The notes: generated by a model from the sequence alone, not told the origin. Numbered from the stretch's first letter, positions 54,101 to 60,453 are shown. The stretch is 64,000 nt of DNA from a beta proteobacterium L13 (GCA_000335715.1 AMYZ01000004.1:124001-188000), one strand, 5' to 3'. A program made the numbers and translations.

Positions 54101-54873
54101 GCGCCAAAGGGAATGTCACGCTGGACAAGACCGTCAGCGCGGCAGGTAGCGGCAATAACGCCCTGGTGCTGGTGGCGGGCAAGCGCCTGCTGAACAACGC
54201 CGGTGGCAATGCGCTGCAGGCCAGCAATGGCCGCTGGCTGGCGTACGACGACAACCCGCTGCTGCTGCCAAACGGCCTGAACTACACCTTCCGCCGCCTG
54301 GCTACCCACTACGATCGCTACAACGAGTTCCAGGTGGCCGAGCAGGGTAATGGCTACCTGACCACTGCCGTGATCGGCTTTACCGAGCAGTACTCGCGCC
54401 TGAATGGTGGTGCCACCGAGTCGGCCGATGCCGGCGTAGGTGTGGCGCTGTCCGGTGGCGCTACGCGCAACCGTGTGCTGGAAGTACCGGTGCAGCAGCC
54501 GGCGTCGGTTTACGCTAGCGTGCTGAGCCGCCCGTCGCTGGCCAGCCCGAAAGTGTCGGCCAACGGCCCGGTGATCCAGTCCACCATGCCGCTGGTGCTG
54601 CCGGTGCAGCCGGGGCGCGACTTTGTCGCTGCCTTCCGCGACCTGGTGGGTAACGCCACCATCGAGTCGGTGCGCATGGCTGACGGTAGTGAGCTGCCAA
54701 GCTGGTTACTGGTCAATAGTAGTGACCAGACCCTGGCGGGCAGCTTCCCGACCGATCTGAACGCCGCGGTCAAACTGCAGGTGCGCATCATGGATGCCGG
54801 TAGCTCGGATATCTATCCGGTCGAGCTGACTATCCTGCCGCGCGATCGCATGGCAAGCGTCGGTTACTATTAA
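45115..54873 (+). CDS. TpsA filamentous-haemagglutinin-like exoprotein
   Basis: This 3252-residue protein starts at ATG 45115, since the extra 12 codons upstream overlap tpsB. A signal peptide (RTLPLLVAMAFNPALA) ends near residue 30. The TPS recognition domain follows, with the NPNG motif at 118-121 in QVMLINPNGILFGPTAQI and an ADPSQIFGQM segment before it. The rest is a long beta-helix-type stalk of Asn/Gly/Thr-rich repeats, including about ten copies of a 100-residue unit. The C-terminus (LPSWLLVNSSDQTLAGSF) looks like a putative Ig-type cap. It has no cysteine-rich or toxin-like C-terminal domain, so it resembles an adhesin and not a contact-dependent inhibitor. It is exported by the upstream TpsB. 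Confidence 0.92.
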   Translation: MKANHSHDIANLAIRTLPLLVAMAFNPALAQLAGNALPTGGQIVAGQGALQQAGNTLNVLQNSQQMITNWQSFNIGQQAAVNFVQPNASALILNRVIGADPSQIFGQMRANGQVMLINPNGILFGPTAQINVGALMASSQSISNEDFLSGKFKLSGASQAVRNAGSINAADGGYVLLAGAQVDNSGTITAKNGTVALAAGRDISVTVGQTGLLKVKVETAAAQASINNAGALVADGGHVLLTAKQAAPLASVAINQTGIVRADTLNQKQGEIWIDGGAGKVVLAGETSAQAASGQGGRIVATAGELQVAGAVNASGAQGGGQVYLGGGWQGKDPAIAEAGSVTIAQGASVAASATEAGNGGTVVAWSADATRLQGSIEAKGAGQGSGGQVETSSRGVLGVSGSVNVASAGGQGGRWLLDPTDLTVVGGSTGTAWATANGQSGAVNNVLASSIEASLNAGSSVELQADNKITIQSDISKTAGGDASLGLSAGGDILLDTGADISSTVGKLNVDFGTASKTGGTATLKGTVNTNGGNVTFHKEAVLAHGTPISTKITQTSSGASGDITFNKDVKLAAQAYSVALNAQGAQSGANYTGAGGNIIFNGSITSGTPDVVPLSPQALSLDSTGSVAGNIVLGGQAGDRIGGNGNEALRSLTLAGDTDIALKAGTINLLSSSGDVLTASNIANTTTTLTLNTDTVINVGGGTIPGVATGYTDYRQQTFNIKGQTYGLAINSARSIKLKNTSIDVKNLSLNAFADSGATAGGVLLDAAALTTRGGDLFIGKNGGFATGYGGDADGVTDGVRLSNATINTNGGNLQISGQAPSSSSAGAGVKITGAATQVNTGAGNLSINGKVANQAGSGNKDGVIIGEDGASRVTLQTTSGKLTIEGDASSLTTTPTGGTRYDGVIISSKALIKTDSGDIQITGKGGGGSHAFLTENHGIRIEDTETSILSKSGDITLSGTSGGKTTATGGENSFGIYAKGQTMYLGSSPVETNFGAATGVITVEADSMQFVNSSDYHLNVASAGELRVRPLSTGRNIDISTAGAVDKLYLGNDWFNGSSKAIFRPGFGSGSAANPGITLGRTDATGSLTVSSATTLRDNTALVMGGAGGKVLINAALTVKASDAAQSRQLVLDVAGGATGSGVINTNKLLLNGSGDVVLGGANLVDTLTAKLADRLDYTNAKSLQIGQGSYVRTNDPLAANLQPNTQTTTSSDGIVTSDDAVNITLSNGDLTLDRSVNVGAATVALTTQAGGIAEQSAAIITADKLALSSQDNVTLDNTNQINVLAANVSGSGADLKFTNGKSLLLDRVAVTPLSADGSAVVTAGTTQQRDGVTVNDMTRLNLTAGNLTQSATAGQGRVNTANLKLTLATGQVVLNDTTNDIGTLAATLQASGKTLSVKDKNALQVGTVDGSNGVQTNNADIALEASADATSTAGDLQLAQQVNAGTADVRLTSGKGAINETAASGIITANELKLVAVNTSTLDSSNAVDEVTASISGNGQGVRLTNNRSLVVGDLDDKTGITAPGEVRLTLAAGNGVARNLTQTQDIKAGGLNVASDTGNVTLERTTNEIGKLAARLDGAGKTLKLKDKDGIEIATVDGRSGLQTNGGDINLVAAADNASSTGDLVMTADVTTGGSNGVVRLSSGKAAVSGTGKLTAKALLAQSVSGVNLSSKLSNVETVAGSVSGAGAFSYRDIDTLEVGTVADAANVPVNGIVTNNGSVQLTVAEDASATGGDLNLTQSVSAGGSGKNIALQAYKGKITETANVSLSADQLQILARDTTQLTNPSTGTGVHNIGTLAAVITGADQSLTYFNSGALTVGSVTANDTVNPLHGVTTASSGHIAIATGNGTLTLEKTVAAGGAGSVDLRAGSTGSDIVFNNGQAKSGSGTVQLVAARDIVTTTDNNQVNELQTTGNVLLQAGRTIGADGKRIEVADADKLAASAGGDVWLHKTRQSGSGDVKVDAVSKAAYNSSSFGGAASDQSGVRAAGNIALNVADGQLGINRDIVATQGGSIDLRTGGAGKNIVFDSTAGVESSGSSGDRRIQLVSSGNVLANGVDADSNDEIRTSGNVLISAAGSVGANGQRIETSAVDTLAVESGSEQWLRQNNGSLTIGSVAALTPGDNALTRTAANLSGLVSKNGNSAIHQDVSAGQLVVDKTVSASGSGDVDLRASAAMRLQSGANVTSQSGNILLSTGGTFSATDSSQGVQTVSTAGGTLVIESNGAIDLSQGRLNTSGAAAGKGGEIYVHNAGVNGDITVGQSIKSQGGSNANGGTVTLRNQNGNILLANTIDVTRGIGGSNDGAIQLQAHGDISDTANGLLSGDNNGELSVRSTNGKISLLASGNGGHQMATAAFATSASGKPATVDYTDKTALVVGTAGGKGSTLAGPLAAPSSQVAAVSGVRTVAGGAQGSVVIQSGGALTVSQAVDTQPTAGNGGKVTLRSDGALLTQASINTSGTAAGGDVLLERTGSSAADITVAAAINSNGSQGGSVTLKNPTGGLLLNGQIDTNGSAQGGRIQLASSGDISQSAALKASGGGAGALKIISAGQVTLDNAGNNVDILAASLSGNGKALSYLDADGLTVGSVAAYEGQPLVAGVASNKGDITLRNQAGDITVAQAIASQGGKVALTAVQDAVLNATVAAGAANLQLQAGRDVTLNAQASTSASPAQLAAGRDITLNANLQTAGGNATLNAGRDLTQNAGSLLAGSGRATLTAGGAATQAGVGRIEAGELALTAVNNSSLRQANNIGTLAASISNGSLQLRDTDTLRVGTVGSLSGVTTGTSQQLTVDGGDIDVAQAMLANNGALELLGGTGAIRINAGLTAKGGDLTVRSTNGAIALNGDVNAAGRTATLAAGGANGQLQLAANVRADTVLLDAAQDILQQSASVRADAALTAKAGRDLQQGGSLVAGTLGFDVGRDLLQQGGGSLSASRTELKAGGNARLEGGNNLAGILAVRTGGQLRYQDAGDLTVATVNGSQGIQAGGTLWVRAKGNVTLDKTVSAAGSGNNALVLVAGKRLLNNAGGNALQASNGRWLAYDDNPLLLPNGLNYTFRRLATHYDRYNEFQVAEQGNGYLTTAVIGFTEQYSRLNGGATESADAGVGVALSGGATRNRVLEVPVQQPASVYASVLSRPSLASPKVSANGPVIQSTMPLVLPVQPGRDFVAAFRDLVGNATIESVRMADGSELPSWLLVNSSDQTLAGSFPTDLNAAVKLQVRIMDAGSSDIYPVELTILPRDRMASVGYY
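48615..54160 (+). repeat. about ten copies of a 100-residue unit in TpsA
   Basis: Each unit begins IGTLAA-x-(L/V/I)-x-G or a variant, continues with K-x-L-x-(V/Y)-x-(D/N)-x-(D/N)-x-L-x-VG(T/S)V, and is followed by G(V/I)-(T/Q)-T-N and short strand repeats. Copies start near 48615, 48967, 49267, 49590, 49834, 50155, 50509, 52803, 53375 and 53982. They form part of the beta-helical stalk. Confidence 0.75.
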
Positions 54874-54897
54874 GCCTTAGCGGGTTTCATGCATCAC

Positions 54898-54921
54898 AAC
54901 CCCGGCCTGGCCGGGGTTTTT
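54898..54921 (+). terminator. rho-independent terminator after tpsA
   Basis: AACCCCGG (54898-54905) pairs with CCGGGGTT (54911-54918), loop of five, T run to 54921. It lies 25 bases after the tpsA stop and ends the secretion cluster. Confidence 0.92.
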
Positions 54922-54941
54922 GCTTATGAAGTGGGGTGCTT

Positions 54942-55325
54942 ATGCAGGGTTTTGTCAGTCGGCTGGTGTGGTACGTGCCGGCCTTGCTGTGGTGGGGTGT
55001 GATGGTCTATCTGTTGTGGTTCAAGGTGGGCGGGCCGCCGTCGTTCATACCGCATCTGGACAAAATCGGCCATTTTGCCCTGTTTGCTGTCTGGGCCGTG
55101 CTGTTGGCCGCACCGGCTTTGTGGTGCGGCCAGCCATTACGCCAGCTCATGCCCACTGTGCTGGGTGTTTGCCTGCTGTGGGCCGCGGGTTCCGAGCTGG
55201 GGCAGGCGCTGCTTACCGAAACCCGCAGCGCCGAGGTGATGGATGCGGTGGCCGATATGGCAGGTGCCTTGACCGGCGTCATGTTGGCCGCGCATGGCAT
55301 CGCCCTGTGGCGTGCGCGGGTGTAA
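54942..55325 (+). CDS. VanZ-like small membrane protein
   Basis: This 127-residue protein has four hydrophobic segments. It carries the VanZ-family signature in the HLDKIGHFALFAVWAVLL region and in SELGQALLTETRSAEVMDAVADMAGALTGV, where the E..Q......R...D...N/D pattern is conserved. VanZ proteins give low teicoplanin resistance in some Gram-positive bacteria; the role in Gram-negative bacteria is unknown. ATG 54942 follows GTGGGG; GTG at 54936 is an alternative. It is 27 bases upstream of pepP and may share its transcript. Confidence 0.8.
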   Translation: MQGFVSRLVWYVPALLWWGVMVYLLWFKVGGPPSFIPHLDKIGHFALFAVWAVLLAAPALWCGQPLRQLMPTVLGVCLLWAAGSELGQALLTETRSAEVMDAVADMAGALTGVMLAAHGIALWRARV

Positions 55326-55352
55326 ACTGGGCGCCGTTTTCTCCTGCCGGGT

Positions 55353-56651
55353 ATGAACACCATGCCACTTAGCCTGCAACACCGCCGCCAGCAGCTGCTG
55401 GCCAGCCTGGGCGATGCGATTGCCGTACTGCCCACCGCACCCATGGTCATCCGCAATGCCGACGCGCATTACCCTTACCGAGCCGATAGCCACTTCTTGT
55501 ACCTCACCGCCTTCGACGAGCCCGAGGCCGTACTGGTGCTGGATGGCCGCCGTGGCAAGAGCATGCTGTTCTGCCGCGACAAAAATCTGGACATGGAAAT
55601 CTGGGACGGCTTCCGTTACGGCCCGGCCGCTGCTGCCGAGGCATTCGGCTTTGACGAGGCCTACAGCATCAGCGAGCTGGATACCCGCCTGCCGGCCTTG
55701 CTGGAAAACGTACCGGCACTGTATTGGCCGGTGGGGAATGGTCAGATCGATACCCGCGTTGCCGGCTGGCTGGCCAGCGTACGCAGCCGCGCGCGTGCGG
55801 GGGTGGATGCCCCTGCGCAGTACGGCGACCTGCTGCCGCTGATCGACGAGATGCGGCTGCGCAAGGACGAGCGCGAGCTGGCCGTGCTGCACCACGCCGG
55901 GCAGGTCTCGGCCGAGGCGCACGTGCGCGCCATGCGTGCCACCCGCCCGGGCATGTACGAGTACGAGGTGGAAGCCGAGCTACTGCACCACTTTATCCGC
56001 AATGGCGCGCGCTACCCGGCCTACGAAAGCATTGTCGCCGGGGGTGCCAACGCCTGCACCTTGCACTATGCGGCCAACAATGCGCGCCTGAACGATGGCG
56101 ATTTGCTGCTGATCGACGCTGGCTGCGAGTTTCGCGGCTACGCCGGCGACATCACGCGTACCTTCCCGGTAAACGGGCGCTTTAGCGGCCCGCAGCGCGA
56201 CCTGTACGAGGTGGTGCTGGCCGCCGAGCTGGCCGCCATCGACACCATCGCCCCCGGTGTGGCATTGAACGTGCCGGCCGACGCCGCCTTGCGCGTGCTG
56301 GTACAGGGCATGCTGGATTACAAACTGCTGCAGGGCACGGTGGACGGTGTGATCGAGTCGGGCGAATACCGCCGCTTCTATATGCACGGCATCGGCCATT
56401 TCATAGGTCTGGATGTGCACGACGTCGGCCTGCGCAAACCTGGCGGCCAGTGGCGCAGTTTCGAGCCAGGCATGTGCACTACCATCGAGCCGGGCTTGTA
56501 TATCCGCCCGGACGATAGCGTGTCGGCGGCGTACCACCATATCGGTATCCGTATCGAGGACAATGTGCAGGTCACCGCCACTGGCCACTACGTGTATACC
56601 GATGCGGCACCAAAACGTATCGACGATATCGAAGCCCTGATGCAGGCCTGA
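55353..56651 (+). CDS. pepP: Xaa-Pro aminopeptidase (aminopeptidase P)
   Basis: The 432 residues match the E. coli PepP length. The N-terminal domain has the conserved DAHYPYRADSHFLYLTAFDEPEA stretch. The C-terminal pita-bread domain shows the dimetal ligands in order: Asp in LLLIDAGCEF, Asp in YAGDITRTFP, His in HGIGHFIGLDVHD, Glu in TTIEPGLYI and Glu in GIRIEDNVQV. It removes N-terminal residues that precede proline, in the cytosol. The pepP-ubiH-ubiH/I-family order is the same as in E. coli and many proteobacteria, which supports the identity of all three genes. Confidence 0.95.
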   Translation: MNTMPLSLQHRRQQLLASLGDAIAVLPTAPMVIRNADAHYPYRADSHFLYLTAFDEPEAVLVLDGRRGKSMLFCRDKNLDMEIWDGFRYGPAAAAEAFGFDEAYSISELDTRLPALLENVPALYWPVGNGQIDTRVAGWLASVRSRARAGVDAPAQYGDLLPLIDEMRLRKDERELAVLHHAGQVSAEAHVRAMRATRPGMYEYEVEAELLHHFIRNGARYPAYESIVAGGANACTLHYAANNARLNDGDLLLIDAGCEFRGYAGDITRTFPVNGRFSGPQRDLYEVVLAAELAAIDTIAPGVALNVPADAALRVLVQGMLDYKLLQGTVDGVIESGEYRRFYMHGIGHFIGLDVHDVGLRKPGGQWRSFEPGMCTTIEPGLYIRPDDSVSAAYHHIGIRIEDNVQVTATGHYVYTDAAPKRIDDIEALMQA

Positions 56652-56692
56652 CGCCTGCCCCAATGTGGAGGCCGCCCAGGCGGCAAAAAAGC

Positions 56693-57862
56693 ATGCAGAA
56701 CATACCTCAGCATAGTGATGTGGTGATTGTGGGCGGTGGCCCGGTAGGTGCGCTGGCCGCATTGCGGCTGGCACAAGCTGGCCGCCAGGTGGTGCTGATC
56801 GAAGCGCGCGCCGAGAACGAACCGGTGCGCGATGCCCGTGCGCTGGCGCTATCGTGGTACAGCCGCGAGCAGCTGGCGCTGGCCGGTGCCTGGCCGGACA
56901 GCCTGCCCGCTACCGTCATCGATACGGTACATGTGTCGCAGCAGGGTGGCTTTGGCCGCACCGTGCTGCAGCATACCGACCTGGGCTTGCCGCATCTGGG
57001 CGCCGTCATCGACTACCCGGTGCTGACGGCTGCGCTGGCGCAGGCACTGGCCGCCTCCAGCGTCACCGTGCTGTGGCAGACCAGGGTAGAACAGGCCAAG
57101 TCGCTATCGCGTTACGCCACGGTGACGCTGCGCCAGGCCGATGGCACGCAGGCCACGCTGACCAGCCGCCTGCTGGTGCTGGCCGAGGGCGGTGCGCTGG
57201 CAGAAAGCTTGCCCGGTATCCGCCGCCACGTGCACGACTACCAGCAAAGCGCCGTGCTGGCACAGGTGCAAACCAGCCAGCCGCATCAGCACCGCGCCTA
57301 CGAGCGTTTTGCCAGCGATGGCCCGTTTGCCCTGCTGCCTTACGGCGACAGCATGATGCTGGTGTGGACGCGTAGCCACGCCGACGCCGCGCGCCTGCGC
57401 GATGCTGACGATGCCGTGGTACTGGCCGAGCTGCAGCAAGCCTTTGGCGAGCGCCTGGGGCAGTTCACTGCCGTGGGCGCGCGCGCGGTGTTCCCGCTGG
57501 CCTTGCGTCAGCTGAACAAGGTTAGCTCTGGCCGTGTGGTCATGATTGGCAATGCTGCGCAAACCATGCACCCTGTGGCCGCGCAGGGCTTTAACCTGGG
57601 CCTGCGTGATGCAGTAGGCCTGGTAGGCGCGCTGGCGGGCGCTGCCGACCCCGGCGACGACGCCGTGCTGCGCCGTTATAGCGCCAGCCGCCGGGTAGAT
57701 AGCCACGCCGTGGTAGGCTTTACCCATGGCCTTATCCAGCTGTTTGACGGCCACCACCCGCTGGTCAAGGCATTGCGCGGGGTGGGGATGTCTGCGGTGG
57801 ATGCGGTGGCACCGGCACGCCGTGCCTTTGCCAGCCATCTGGTGTTTGGTGTGGGTGTATAA
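56693..57862 (+). CDS. ubiH: 2-octaprenyl-6-methoxyphenyl hydroxylase UbiH
   Basis: This 389-residue FAD-dependent aromatic hydroxylase works in ubiquinone synthesis. It has the N-terminal dinucleotide motif VVIVGGGPVGALAALRLAQAG, the second FAD motif MIGNAAQTMHPVAAQGFNLGLRDAVGL (the Asn-Ala-Ala-Gln form typical of UbiH), and a DARALALSWYSREQL segment. It starts at ATG 56693; the frame extends to 56663 but those ten residues precede the normal start of the FAD fold. It lies 41 bases after pepP and is followed by an inverted repeat and a second hydroxylase gene. Confidence 0.9.
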   Translation: MQNIPQHSDVVIVGGGPVGALAALRLAQAGRQVVLIEARAENEPVRDARALALSWYSREQLALAGAWPDSLPATVIDTVHVSQQGGFGRTVLQHTDLGLPHLGAVIDYPVLTAALAQALAASSVTVLWQTRVEQAKSLSRYATVTLRQADGTQATLTSRLLVLAEGGALAESLPGIRRHVHDYQQSAVLAQVQTSQPHQHRAYERFASDGPFALLPYGDSMMLVWTRSHADAARLRDADDAVVLAELQQAFGERLGQFTAVGARAVFPLALRQLNKVSSGRVVMIGNAAQTMHPVAAQGFNLGLRDAVGLVGALAGAADPGDDAVLRRYSASRRVDSHAVVGFTHGLIQLFDGHHPLVKALRGVGMSAVDAVAPARRAFASHLVFGVGV

Positions 57863-57878
57863 AAGATTACGGCTTTGC

Positions 57879-57920
57879 TGCGGCCAACCTTGCGTCTGGT
57901 TTTGCGTTAAGGTTGGCCGC
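57879..57920. repeat. 12-bp perfect inverted repeat built from the window's iterated 10-mer
   Basis: GCGGCCAACCTT (57880-57891) and AAGGTTGGCCGC (57909-57920) are perfect complements around a 17-base loop. The left arm plus the T at 57879 is a copy of the 10-mer TGCGGCCAAC. Only two T bases follow. It lies between ubiH and the next hydroxylase gene and may act as a weak terminator or attenuator. Confidence 0.8.
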
Positions 57921-57940
57921 TTCATGTCAGAAAGCAGAAG

Positions 57941-59095
57941 ATGAACGAGCAATACGATGTGCTGGTGGTAGGTGGCGGCCTGGTAGGCGCTGCGCTGGCA
58001 CTGGCGCTGAATAAACAGGGCCGCCGTGTGGCCTTGGTCGAAGGGCAGGGCGAGTCCTTGCATGGCCTGGAAGAGGGCTGGGATGCGCGCATCTATGCCA
58101 TCAGCCCGGCCAATCGTGCCTTTCTGGCGGGGCTGGGGGCCTGGCCGGATATGTCGCGCATCGGCACCATTGCCAGTATGGATGTGCGTGGCGACCTGGG
58201 CGGGCAGATTGCTTTTTCTGCTGCCGACGCCGGCGCCGAAGCACTGGCCTGGATAGCCGAAAACCGCTGGGTGCTGGCCGCCATCTGGCAGCAGCTGCAG
58301 CACGCCAGCGGGGTCACGGTGATTCGCGGCCAGCGCCCGCAGGCGCTGTGGCAAGCGCCGCAGCACGCCGGCCTGGTGCTGGATGATGGCCGCAAACTGC
58401 AGGCGCAGCTGGTCGTGGGGGCAGACGGGGCGAACTCCTGGGTGCGCCAGCAAGGCGGCATTGCGGCCAACATCAAGCCCTACGGCCACAGCGGCGTGGT
58501 GGCCAACTTTGCCTGCGAAAAGCCGCATGGCGATATCGCACGGCAGTGGTTCCTGGGCGATGGCATCCTGGCCTGGCTGCCCATGCCCGGCAACCGCATC
58601 AGCATGGTGTGGTCTACCAGCCAGCCCGAGCCGCTGCTGGCGCTGTCTGCCGAGCGTCTGGCCGAGGTGGTGGCCGACGCCGGTGGCCACGCGCTGGGGC
58701 GCCTGGATGTGCTCACGCCGGCGGCTGCTTTCCCCTTGCGCCTGATTACCCCCGAGCAGGTGATTGCCGAGCGCGTGGCGCTGGTGGGCGATGCGGCGCA
58801 CACGGTACACCCGCTGGCGGGGCAGGGCGTGAACCTGGGCTTTCAGGACGCCGCCAGGTTGGCCGCAGCGCTGGCCGGCCAGGGCGATTGCGGGCAATGG
58901 CTGACATTGCGCCGCTATGAACGAAGCCGCAAAGAAGCTGTCCGAACCATGCAACTTACCTGCGATGCCCTGTTTGGCCTGTTTCATGCCAAACAGACGC
59001 CAGGCCTGGCCTGGCTGCGCAATACCGGGTTAAACCTGACTAACCGCCTGCCGCTGATCAAGCGCCAGCTCGCCCGCCACGCCGTGGGCTTTTAA
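57941..59095 (+). CDS. UbiH/UbiI/UbiM-family FAD-dependent hydroxylase
   Basis: This 384-residue paralogue of the preceding gene shares its fold: N-terminal VLVVGGGLVGAALALALNKQG, the DARIYAISPANRAFL motif and the second FAD motif ALVGDAAHTVHPLAGQGVNLGFQDAARLA. In proteobacteria the second hydroxylase beside ubiH is usually UbiI (VisC), while some betaproteobacteria use UbiM or UbiL, and these cannot be separated by eye. It hydroxylates the ubiquinone ring at one of positions 1, 5 or 6. It is separated from ubiH by a 12-bp inverted repeat. No obvious strong ribosome site beyond AGAAG at 57935. Confidence 0.88.
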   Translation: MNEQYDVLVVGGGLVGAALALALNKQGRRVALVEGQGESLHGLEEGWDARIYAISPANRAFLAGLGAWPDMSRIGTIASMDVRGDLGGQIAFSAADAGAEALAWIAENRWVLAAIWQQLQHASGVTVIRGQRPQALWQAPQHAGLVLDDGRKLQAQLVVGADGANSWVRQQGGIAANIKPYGHSGVVANFACEKPHGDIARQWFLGDGILAWLPMPGNRISMVWSTSQPEPLLALSAERLAEVVADAGGHALGRLDVLTPAAAFPLRLITPEQVIAERVALVGDAAHTVHPLAGQGVNLGFQDAARLAAALAGQGDCGQWLTLRRYERSRKEAVRTMQLTCDALFGLFHAKQTPGLAWLRNTGLNLTNRLPLIKRQLARHAVGF

Positions 59096-59114
59096 CCGTT
59101 TTCAAAGGACTACC

Positions 59115-59873
59115 ATGTCATTCCGCCTTCGCCAGTTTGCCCTGGCCACCCTGATGTTGCCGCTGATGGCCTGCAGCGCCTCTGCTGCCGAAGAAAGTGC
59201 CGATACGGTCAAGGCTGCATTCAAGACCAAGTTTCCGCAGCATGAAGTCAGCACCGTACAGCCAGCACCGGTCAACGGCTTGTACGAGGTTGTCGTGAAA
59301 ATGAAGCGTGGCGGGCGCGAAGAATTCACCGTGGTGTACGTGGATGGCAAGGTGGATCACCTGATTACCGGCGACCTCATCGACACCAAGACCCGCCGCA
59401 GCGTAACCGAGGCCCGTCTGGACGAGCTGAATAAAGTGGTGGTGGACTGGAAAGCGCTGCCGCTGGACAAGGCCATCAAGGAAGTGCGTGGCAAGGGCGA
59501 GCGCAAGCTGGTGGTGTTCTCCGACCCGGATTGCCCGTACTGCAAACAGCTGGAGCGTGAATCGCTGGCCAAGCTGGATAACGTTACTGTTTATACCTTC
59601 CTGTACCCGCTGGCACAGCTGCACCCGGATGCCGAGCGCAAATCCCGCCAGATCTGGTGCAGTAAAGACCCGGCGCAAAGCTGGACAGCCTTTATGCGTA
59701 GCGGCACCAAGCTGGCCGGTAAAGACAACTGCGCCACCCCGCTGGCCGAGATCGCCGCGCTGGGTGAAAAGCTGGGCATTACCGGCACCCCGGCACTGAT
59801 CTTCCCGAATGGCACGCTGGTGCCTGGCGCTATCCCGCTGGCAGCCATCGAGGAAAACCTGGCAGCCAAATAA
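59115..59873 (+). CDS. dsbC: thiol:disulfide interchange protein DsbC
   Basis: This 252-residue periplasmic disulfide isomerase has a signal peptide of about 24 residues (LATLMLPLMACSASAA). A cysteine lies in it, but in no standard lipobox. The N-terminal dimerisation domain (to about residue 85) contains GLYEVVVKMKRGGREEFTVVYVDGKVDHLITGDL-type sequence. The thioredoxin-like domain has the active site CPYC in VVFSDPDCPYCKQLE and the cis-proline loop GTPAL. A second cysteine pair (WCSKD, DNCATP) matches the structural disulfide of DsbC. AAAGGA precedes the start. The downstream gene begins three bases after the stop. Confidence 0.93.
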   Translation: MSFRLRQFALATLMLPLMACSASAAEESADTVKAAFKTKFPQHEVSTVQPAPVNGLYEVVVKMKRGGREEFTVVYVDGKVDHLITGDLIDTKTRRSVTEARLDELNKVVVDWKALPLDKAIKEVRGKGERKLVVFSDPDCPYCKQLERESLAKLDNVTVYTFLYPLAQLHPDAERKSRQIWCSKDPAQSWTAFMRSGTKLAGKDNCATPLAEIAALGEKLGITGTPALIFPNGTLVPGAIPLAAIEENLAAK

Positions 59874-59876
59874 GCC

Positions 59877-60440
59877 ATGCATATCCTGCCGCATAGCCAG
59901 GGGGAGCGGCTATTTGCCTGCGCCTTGCTGGCGGTGGCACTGCATCTGGCCGGGTATCTGTTGCTGGATGGCCTGCCGCCAGCCAGGCAGGGGCAAGTGG
60001 GGCTGACCGTGCGGCTGCAAGCTGCGCCCGTGGGGGGGCAGGCGGCAACGCCAGCCGCGCCAGCCGCCGCAGCCGTACCGGCCCCGGTAGCGGTATCGCC
60101 CCTTGCGGCCAACCCTGAGGTGGCGAGCGATGCGATCCCGGCCCGTACCCTGGCGCTGGCCCGCTATTACACAGCCAGCGAGCTGGATAAGCTGGCCGAG
60201 CCGCTGCAGCCCATTGTGTTGCCCGAGCTGGAAGATGAATTGCCGCCAGATACGGTATTGAATGTTTATATTGATTATCACGGTGTCGTGCAGCGGGTGG
60301 TCCTGCCGGATGGGCTGGATGAACATTTTGCCACCCAGGTAAAGCAGCATTTTCTGGCAGCGCAGTTTGCGCCGGCCGAAAAGAATGGCGTGGCGGTAAA
60401 CAGCATGAAACGCATAGCGCTGCAGGCTGAGGACTTGTGA
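59877..60440 (+). CDS. TonB C-terminal-like protein with one membrane anchor
   Basis: This 187-residue protein has a single N-terminal hydrophobic segment (LFACALLAVALHLAGYLLLDG), an Ala/Pro-rich linker (about 50-85) and a C-terminal domain with the TonB-like pattern VLNVYIDYHGVVQRVVLPDGLDEHF...VKQHFLAAQFAPAEKNG. It lacks the long Lys-Pro/Glu-Pro spacer of true TonB and is not beside exbBD. A periplasmic role is likely but the partner is unknown. It is translationally close to dsbC (3-base gap). Its stop codon overlaps the 16-bp palindrome at 60438. Confidence 0.65.
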   Translation: MHILPHSQGERLFACALLAVALHLAGYLLLDGLPPARQGQVGLTVRLQAAPVGGQAATPAAPAAAAVPAPVAVSPLAANPEVASDAIPARTLALARYYTASELDKLAEPLQPIVLPELEDELPPDTVLNVYIDYHGVVQRVVLPDGLDEHFATQVKQHFLAAQFAPAEKNGVAVNSMKRIALQAEDL

Positions 60441-60453
60441 AACGATCGTTTCA
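60438..60453. promoter_or_regulatory. 16-bp perfect palindrome, PsrA-box-like operator
   Basis: TGAAACGATCGTTTCA is a perfect palindrome of the form GAAAC-N4-GTTTC, the pattern described for the TetR-family fatty-acid regulator PsrA in gammaproteobacteria. It lies between a possible -35 (TTGTGA, 60435-60440) and -10 (TAAATT, 60457-60462), 95 bases upstream of an acyl-CoA-binding protein gene. Such a position would block RNA polymerase. The regulator itself is not in the window. Confidence 0.6.

Larger units (their letters stand above)
314..60123. repeat. dispersed iterated 10-mer TGCGGCCAAC
   Basis: By eye there are 27 copies in + orientation (for example 1613, 2825, 5189, 11335, 11761, 12070, 12595, 14029, 15319, 17062, 18187, 22630, 23935, 24499, 24742, 26062, 30202, 32926, 37059, 48346, 50241, 51513, 53061, 56069, 57879, 58462, 60114). 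Ten more are in reverse orientation (314, 728, 5585, 8170, 19414, 41211, 45702, 46830, 55103, 58858). They occur in unrelated genes and between genes, always in the reading frame Ala-Ala-Asn or Leu-Ala-Ala when coding. Confidence 0.75.

Noticed and set aside
48615-54160. CRISPR-like array suggested by many similar segments in tpsA and the giant gene
   Set aside because: Repeats are coding, of about 100 codons, degenerate and in frame; no short identical repeats with unique spacers and no cas genes.
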